NCBI GenBank assembly: GCA_023129265.1
Contig: JAGMCJ010000077.1
Span: 1-15,406, forward strand
Direction of reading: 5' to 3'
DNA length: 15,406 nt
DNA from: Thermoplasmata archaeon
GTDB taxonomy: Archaea; Thermoplasmatota; Thermoplasmata; RBG-16-68-12; JAGMCJ01
Part shown: positions 12,937 through 15,406 of the stretch, one piece after another
Numbering within the stretch: position 1 is the stretch's first letter
Layout of the letters: the number at the start of each line of letters is the position of its first letter
Notes under the pieces: model-generated
What the model was told of the DNA's origin: nothing
Seen by the model: the letters and a program-made list of their open reading frames with translations, nothing else
The model's database searches: none
Program-made: the position numbers and the translations under genes

Positions 12937-13489
12937 TCTCCTGCACCCTGGGTTTTTCTATCACGTAGATACCGTCCTGAAAGACTCGAGGATCGTATCC
13001 TCTGATCTTTGTGGCCTGCTCGATATTCGCGGCAGACTGACCCACGTCCTCTTTGCTGTTCCCCCTCAGTTTCAGCGTGTCCCCTTTAATCGTAACCTCA
13101 GTCTCACCCATTATCCCGGCCTTCCTGTGATGCCTTTCTCCCAGGAAGTTCTCAATCAACACGATCTTCTGCTCCTCATTCACGGAGACCTTCATCGGGA
13201 AGTGAGAGTAGACGATCCTCATTGTGCACTCGAATCCTTTTGCCGCGCCCAGTATCATGTTCCTTATGTGAGACGCAAACGTCCCCGCCAAAGCCGCTTC
13301 CTTCTTCTTCGGAAACTCGCATGATACGACGACCTCGTCTCCATCCTTCTGAACAGAGACAAGGGGATGGCCGAAGCATCTTTCGAGAATGATACCACGG
13401 CTAGAGACAATGACAGTATCCCCCTCGACCGCTACCTCGACACCATCGGGGATTCCGACTCTTTCCTCAATCCTTCCTGATACTGGCAT
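12929..13489 (-). CDS. rpl6: Large-subunit ribosomal protein uL6
   Basis: A 186-residue protein near the factor-binding (GTPase-associated) side of the large subunit. Two tandem L6 folds are visible: the first with VEVAVEGDTVIVSSRG and the second with ETEVTIKGDTLKLRGNSKED. The archaeal block MRIVYSHFPMKVSV and ENFLGERHHRKAGI lie between them. Length is normal for archaea. ATG 13489 lies 9 bp after the uS8 stop. Its end overlaps the rpl32e start by 8 bp. Confidence 0.97.
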   Translation of the reverse strand: MPVSGRIEERVGIPDGVEVAVEGDTVIVSSRGIILERCFGHPLVSVQKDGDEVVVSCEFPKKKEAALAGTFASHIRNMILGAAKGFECTMRIVYSHFPMKVSVNEEQKIVLIENFLGERHHRKAGIMGETEVTIKGDTLKLRGNSKEDVGQSAANIEQATKIRGYDPRVFQDGIYVIEKPRVQENE

Positions 13490-13498
13490 TCATAGCAC

Positions 13499-13888
13499 CT
13501 AATACACAAATGCGAGCAACTTTCCACCAATACCCAGCTTCTTTGCCCTTGAATGAGATAGTACACCTTCCGTCGTCGTCAAGATGAGGACACCGAAGTC
13601 TTGCGCGGGTAGAAACCTCGACTCGTACTTCTCAAGATTCACCCTCTTCACGGAGAAGCGGGGCTTTATGACACCACAATCGTTTATGTTTCCGTTGAGT
13701 TCCACCTCGAAGATTCCAGATTTTCCGTCCTCTATGTATTCGAACTTTCTGATGTACCTATATTCCCGCATCACCTTGAGGACTCTGCCGATGAGTTTGG
13801 AGGATGGCCTGATTTCGCACTTCCTCTTCCCAGAGAGTTCCGCATTCTTTATGCGCGTCATGGCATCGTTCAATGGATCGTGTTGCAC
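13499..13888 (-). CDS. rps8: Small-subunit ribosomal protein uS8
   Basis: A 16S-rRNA-binding assembly protein. DPLNDAMTRIKNAE at the start, PSSKLIGRVLKVMREYRYI, then FEYIEDGKSGIFEVELNG and the C-terminal LTTTEGVLSHSRAKKLGIGG match archaeal uS8. Two GTG codons compete as start: 13897, directly after the uS14 stop, and 13888, three codons later. I prefer 13888 because GGTGA (13898-13894) then lies five bases upstream and the protein begins MQHDPL, close to relatives; 13897 would give three more residues (132 aa). No ATG start is available before DPL. Confidence 0.95.
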   Translation of the reverse strand: MQHDPLNDAMTRIKNAELSGKRKCEIRPSSKLIGRVLKVMREYRYIRKFEYIEDGKSGIFEVELNGNINDCGVIKPRFSVKRVNLEKYESRFLPAQDFGVLILTTTEGVLSHSRAKKLGIGGKLLAFVY

Positions 13889-13897
13889 GCCAATCAC

Positions 13898-14044
13898 CTA
13901 TGAGTACTTCCTAAAGCCAAGCTCGAAGGCAACTTCGCGAAAGCATTGGCGGCAGAGATAGATTCTGCTCCTTCTGATGATGCCTCGCTTGCGCCCGCAT
14001 CGCTTGCAGCCTCTCTTCCTTCCGAACTCCTTCTTCGGTTTCAT
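13898..14044 (-). CDS. rps14: Small-subunit ribosomal protein uS14, zinc-binding form (48 aa)
   Basis: A very short gene between uL5 and uS8. It encodes 48 residues from ATG 14044 to TAG 13898-13900. The sequence begins MKPKKEFGRKRGCKRCGRKR and ends with ELGFRKYS. Four cysteines in two CxxC pairs (Cys13/Cys16 and Cys31/Cys34) bind one zinc in this family. Neighbouring uS8 and uL5 and the conserved FREVAFELGFRKYS ending make the call secure. Its start overlaps the uL5 stop by four bases (ATGA) and its stop abuts the uS8 start region. Confidence 0.97.
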   Translation of the reverse strand: MKPKKEFGRKRGCKRCGRKRGIIRRSRIYLCRQCFREVAFELGFRKYS

Positions 14045-14550
14045 TCGACTACCTCAATGCCAAACCTGTCCCGCATGAACTGGATTCCTTCTTTGCGTGT
14101 CACCCTGTGCCTGACCGGGAGCTTTGACGTTCTTCTCCTTCTCTTGGTCACCCGGTAACCAGGGCGCTTGAGATTCACGGAGACGTCCATCCCGAAGATT
14201 CCGATCTCGGGATCGTACTTCATCCCCTCGAACTCCGTGTAGTCAGGAACGCCAAACGAGAAGTTGCCCTCAGGGTCGAAGTTGTAGCCTGCGAGTTTAT
14301 TGTTCTTCACCCAAAGAGCCCGCTTGAGGAAATCCTCAGCCCTCCCGCCTCTTAATGTCACTTTGCACCCTATTGGCATGCCCTCTCTGATGCCAAGGTC
14401 TTTGTTGGTCGTCTTCGAAATGGTCTCCACGGGCTTCTGGTCTGTCAGCATCTTCAGGACCTTCTGGGCTTTGAGGAGTCTCTCTCCTGCCTCGCCTACG
14501 CCGATGTTGACCACGGTTTTCTCGACTCTCAAGTCTCTCATGTCACTCAC
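14041..14550 (-). CDS. rpl5: Large-subunit ribosomal protein uL5
   Basis: A 169-residue 5S-rRNA-binding protein in the central protuberance. Typical blocks: VEKTVVNIGVGEAGERLLKA near the start, ISKTTNKDLGIREGMPIGCK, FLKRALWVKNNKL and YDPEIGIFGMDVSVNLKRPG. The start MSDMRDLRVEK agrees with archaeal homologues. It lies 8 bp after the eS4 stop and overlaps uS14 by four bases. Confidence 0.97.
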   Translation of the reverse strand: MSDMRDLRVEKTVVNIGVGEAGERLLKAQKVLKMLTDQKPVETISKTTNKDLGIREGMPIGCKVTLRGGRAEDFLKRALWVKNNKLAGYNFDPEGNFSFGVPDYTEFEGMKYDPEIGIFGMDVSVNLKRPGYRVTKRRRRTSKLPVRHRVTRKEGIQFMRDRFGIEVVE

Positions 14551-14558
14551 TCAATCAC

Positions 14559-15269
14559 CTAGACGACCTTCGTTTCTGGTATCTTGATTTCAGGGGACTT
14601 CTTTCCCACGACAAAGACATTCCTAAGAGACGTGCTGAAGCCCTCTTCGAACAGGACCTCGTTCTCCCTCGGGTTTCTCGATTTCTCATACTCCTCGAGC
14701 TTGGCGAGCTCTCCGACGTGTTTTCCACCGACAAGCAGGGCGATGTTTCCCTTAGCCAACTCGTAGTGGCTCATTATCTTCTGGTCAGGAACGCTGATCT
14801 TCAAGACGTCCCCAGTCTTGTACGCGTTCTTCTCGATGAGGATGTTCCTGCCGTCGTACAGGTTGAGCTGAATCCTTCCGCCTCTCACCGTCGTCTTCCC
14901 CTCGATTCTCGACAGCTTCCACTTCGCCTGCTTGGCGTCTAAACCGACAAGTTGTAGCCTGCCCTTTGTGTCGATTAGCATCCTGAAGTGCTCCTTCTTC
15001 TGCTTGAACGAGAGGACATCCATCAGACCAACGCCTCTCTTCAGATCCCTCACGGGCTTCCCGTCTACCAGGACGCCTCTGGAAGAGAGGAGCATTCTAG
15101 CTTCCCTGGAACTGTCGCAGTAGTGGAGCATGTCCCTGAGGATGATCTGCAGGGGAATCGATTCTTCCAAGCCGTGGGGTCCTGGTCTGGGTCTAGCCAC
15201 CCACTTGTGCCTCTTCCTCGAGATCATCCAGCTTCTCGGTGACGCCAATCGCTTCAGATGCTTCTTCAT
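14559..15269 (-). CDS. rps4e: Small-subunit ribosomal protein eS4
   Basis: A 236-residue small-subunit protein specific to archaea and eukaryotes. The start MKKHLKRLASPRSWMISRKR and the following KWVARPRPGPHGLEESIPL are classic eS4. An S4-type RNA-binding motif spans about 42-100 (EARMLLSSRGVLVDGKPVRD). A KOW-like segment follows near 173-205 (GNIALLVGGKHVGELAKLEE), and the usual FSTSLRNVFVVGK comes near the end. The start overlaps the uL24 stop by four bases (ATGA). Confidence 0.97.
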   Translation of the reverse strand: MKKHLKRLASPRSWMISRKRHKWVARPRPGPHGLEESIPLQIILRDMLHYCDSSREARMLLSSRGVLVDGKPVRDLKRGVGLMDVLSFKQKKEHFRMLIDTKGRLQLVGLDAKQAKWKLSRIEGKTTVRGGRIQLNLYDGRNILIEKNAYKTGDVLKISVPDQKIMSHYELAKGNIALLVGGKHVGELAKLEEYEKSRNPRENEVLFEEGFSTSLRNVFVVGKKSPEIKIPETKVV

Positions 15270-15406
15270 TCTCTATCTCCCAGCGCTTCGAATCTCTCTC
15301 TCCTCATAGGATCGGAGAGATCCAGCTTCGTTATTATCAAGTTTGACGGGTGAATCTTCTTTCCGATCTGAGTGCCGTCCGCCTTCTTTCTCGTCAGGCC
15401 CTCGAT
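15266..15406 (-). CDS. rpl24: Large-subunit ribosomal protein uL24, C-terminal part (window edge)
   Basis: The last 46 codons of a gene that enters from beyond the window end. The translated end includes RKKADGTQIGKKIHPSNLII, then TKLDLSDPMRRERFEAL. This matches the archaeal/eukaryotic uL24 C-terminus (family pattern: G.....PIHPSNV.I..L...D..R...). Its place directly before eS4 is the archaeal order. The stop overlaps the eS4 start by four bases. Confidence 0.93.
   Translation of the reverse strand: MEGLTRKKADGTQIGKKIHPSNLIITKLDLSDPMRRERFEALGDRE

Noticed and set aside
1..15406. tRNA, rRNA, CRISPR array, insertion sequence or phage genes
   Set aside because: No cloverleaf-like sequence, regularly spaced repeats, transposase motifs or long terminal inverted repeats were seen in the gaps, which are all shorter than about 145 bp.

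Overview
The window is archaeal. Three things show this: the ribosomal-protein order (uL24, eS4, uL5, uS14, uS8, uL6, eL32, eL19, uL18, uS5, uL30, uL15, secY) with the archaeal/eukaryotic-only proteins eS4, eL32 and eL19; a membrane-anchored archaeal-type LonB; and the archaeal NMN adenylyltransferase NadM. Moderate-to-high GC, TATA-like promoters and GGTGA/GGAGG ribosome binding sites fit a euryarchaeal-type genome. Thermoplasmatota is my best guess, but that is inference and cannot be settled without a search.

Layout. Bases 3-1791 (+): the 3' part of a TctA-family (COG1784-like) membrane permease with a soluble domain between its membrane segments, followed 4 bp later by a small YdjM-like membrane metal-hydrolase protein. 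Bases 1768-4447 (-): lonB, then an overlooked 50-residue Cys/His-rich ORF, then nadM. nadM converges on the first unit with a 24-bp overlap. Bases 4588-7038 (-): four tandem, diverged Ras/Rab-like small GTPases. Bases 7176-8093 (+): argF (ornithine carbamoyltransferase), divergent from the last GTPase. Bases 8096-15406 (-): the long ribosomal-protein/secY operon. Its genes mostly overlap by 1-8 bp or are separated by a few bases, and it ends 2 bp from the end of argF.

How it fits together. The ribosomal operon supplies ribosome subunits and the SecY translocon. LonB handles membrane-associated proteolysis and NadM makes NAD. The most unusual part is the GTPase array. The four proteins share near-identical blocks around the G3 motif but differ at the Ras Gly12 and Gln61 positions and in one G5 lysine. 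Three of the four upstream regions carry a 14-bp inverted repeat, TATCA-N4-TGAT(A/T), about 23-28 bp upstream of a recognisable TATA box. A weaker copy precedes the fourth. The copy at 7112-7125 lies between the divergent promoters of the last GTPase and argF. This suggests a co-regulated small-GTPase module with its own transcription factor, possibly tied to arginine metabolism. I regard this as the best candidate for an undescribed system here.

No rRNA, tRNA, CRISPR array, insertion sequence or phage gene was recognised. The longest gene-free stretches are about 140 bp (4448-4587 and 7039-7175), and both hold promoters.
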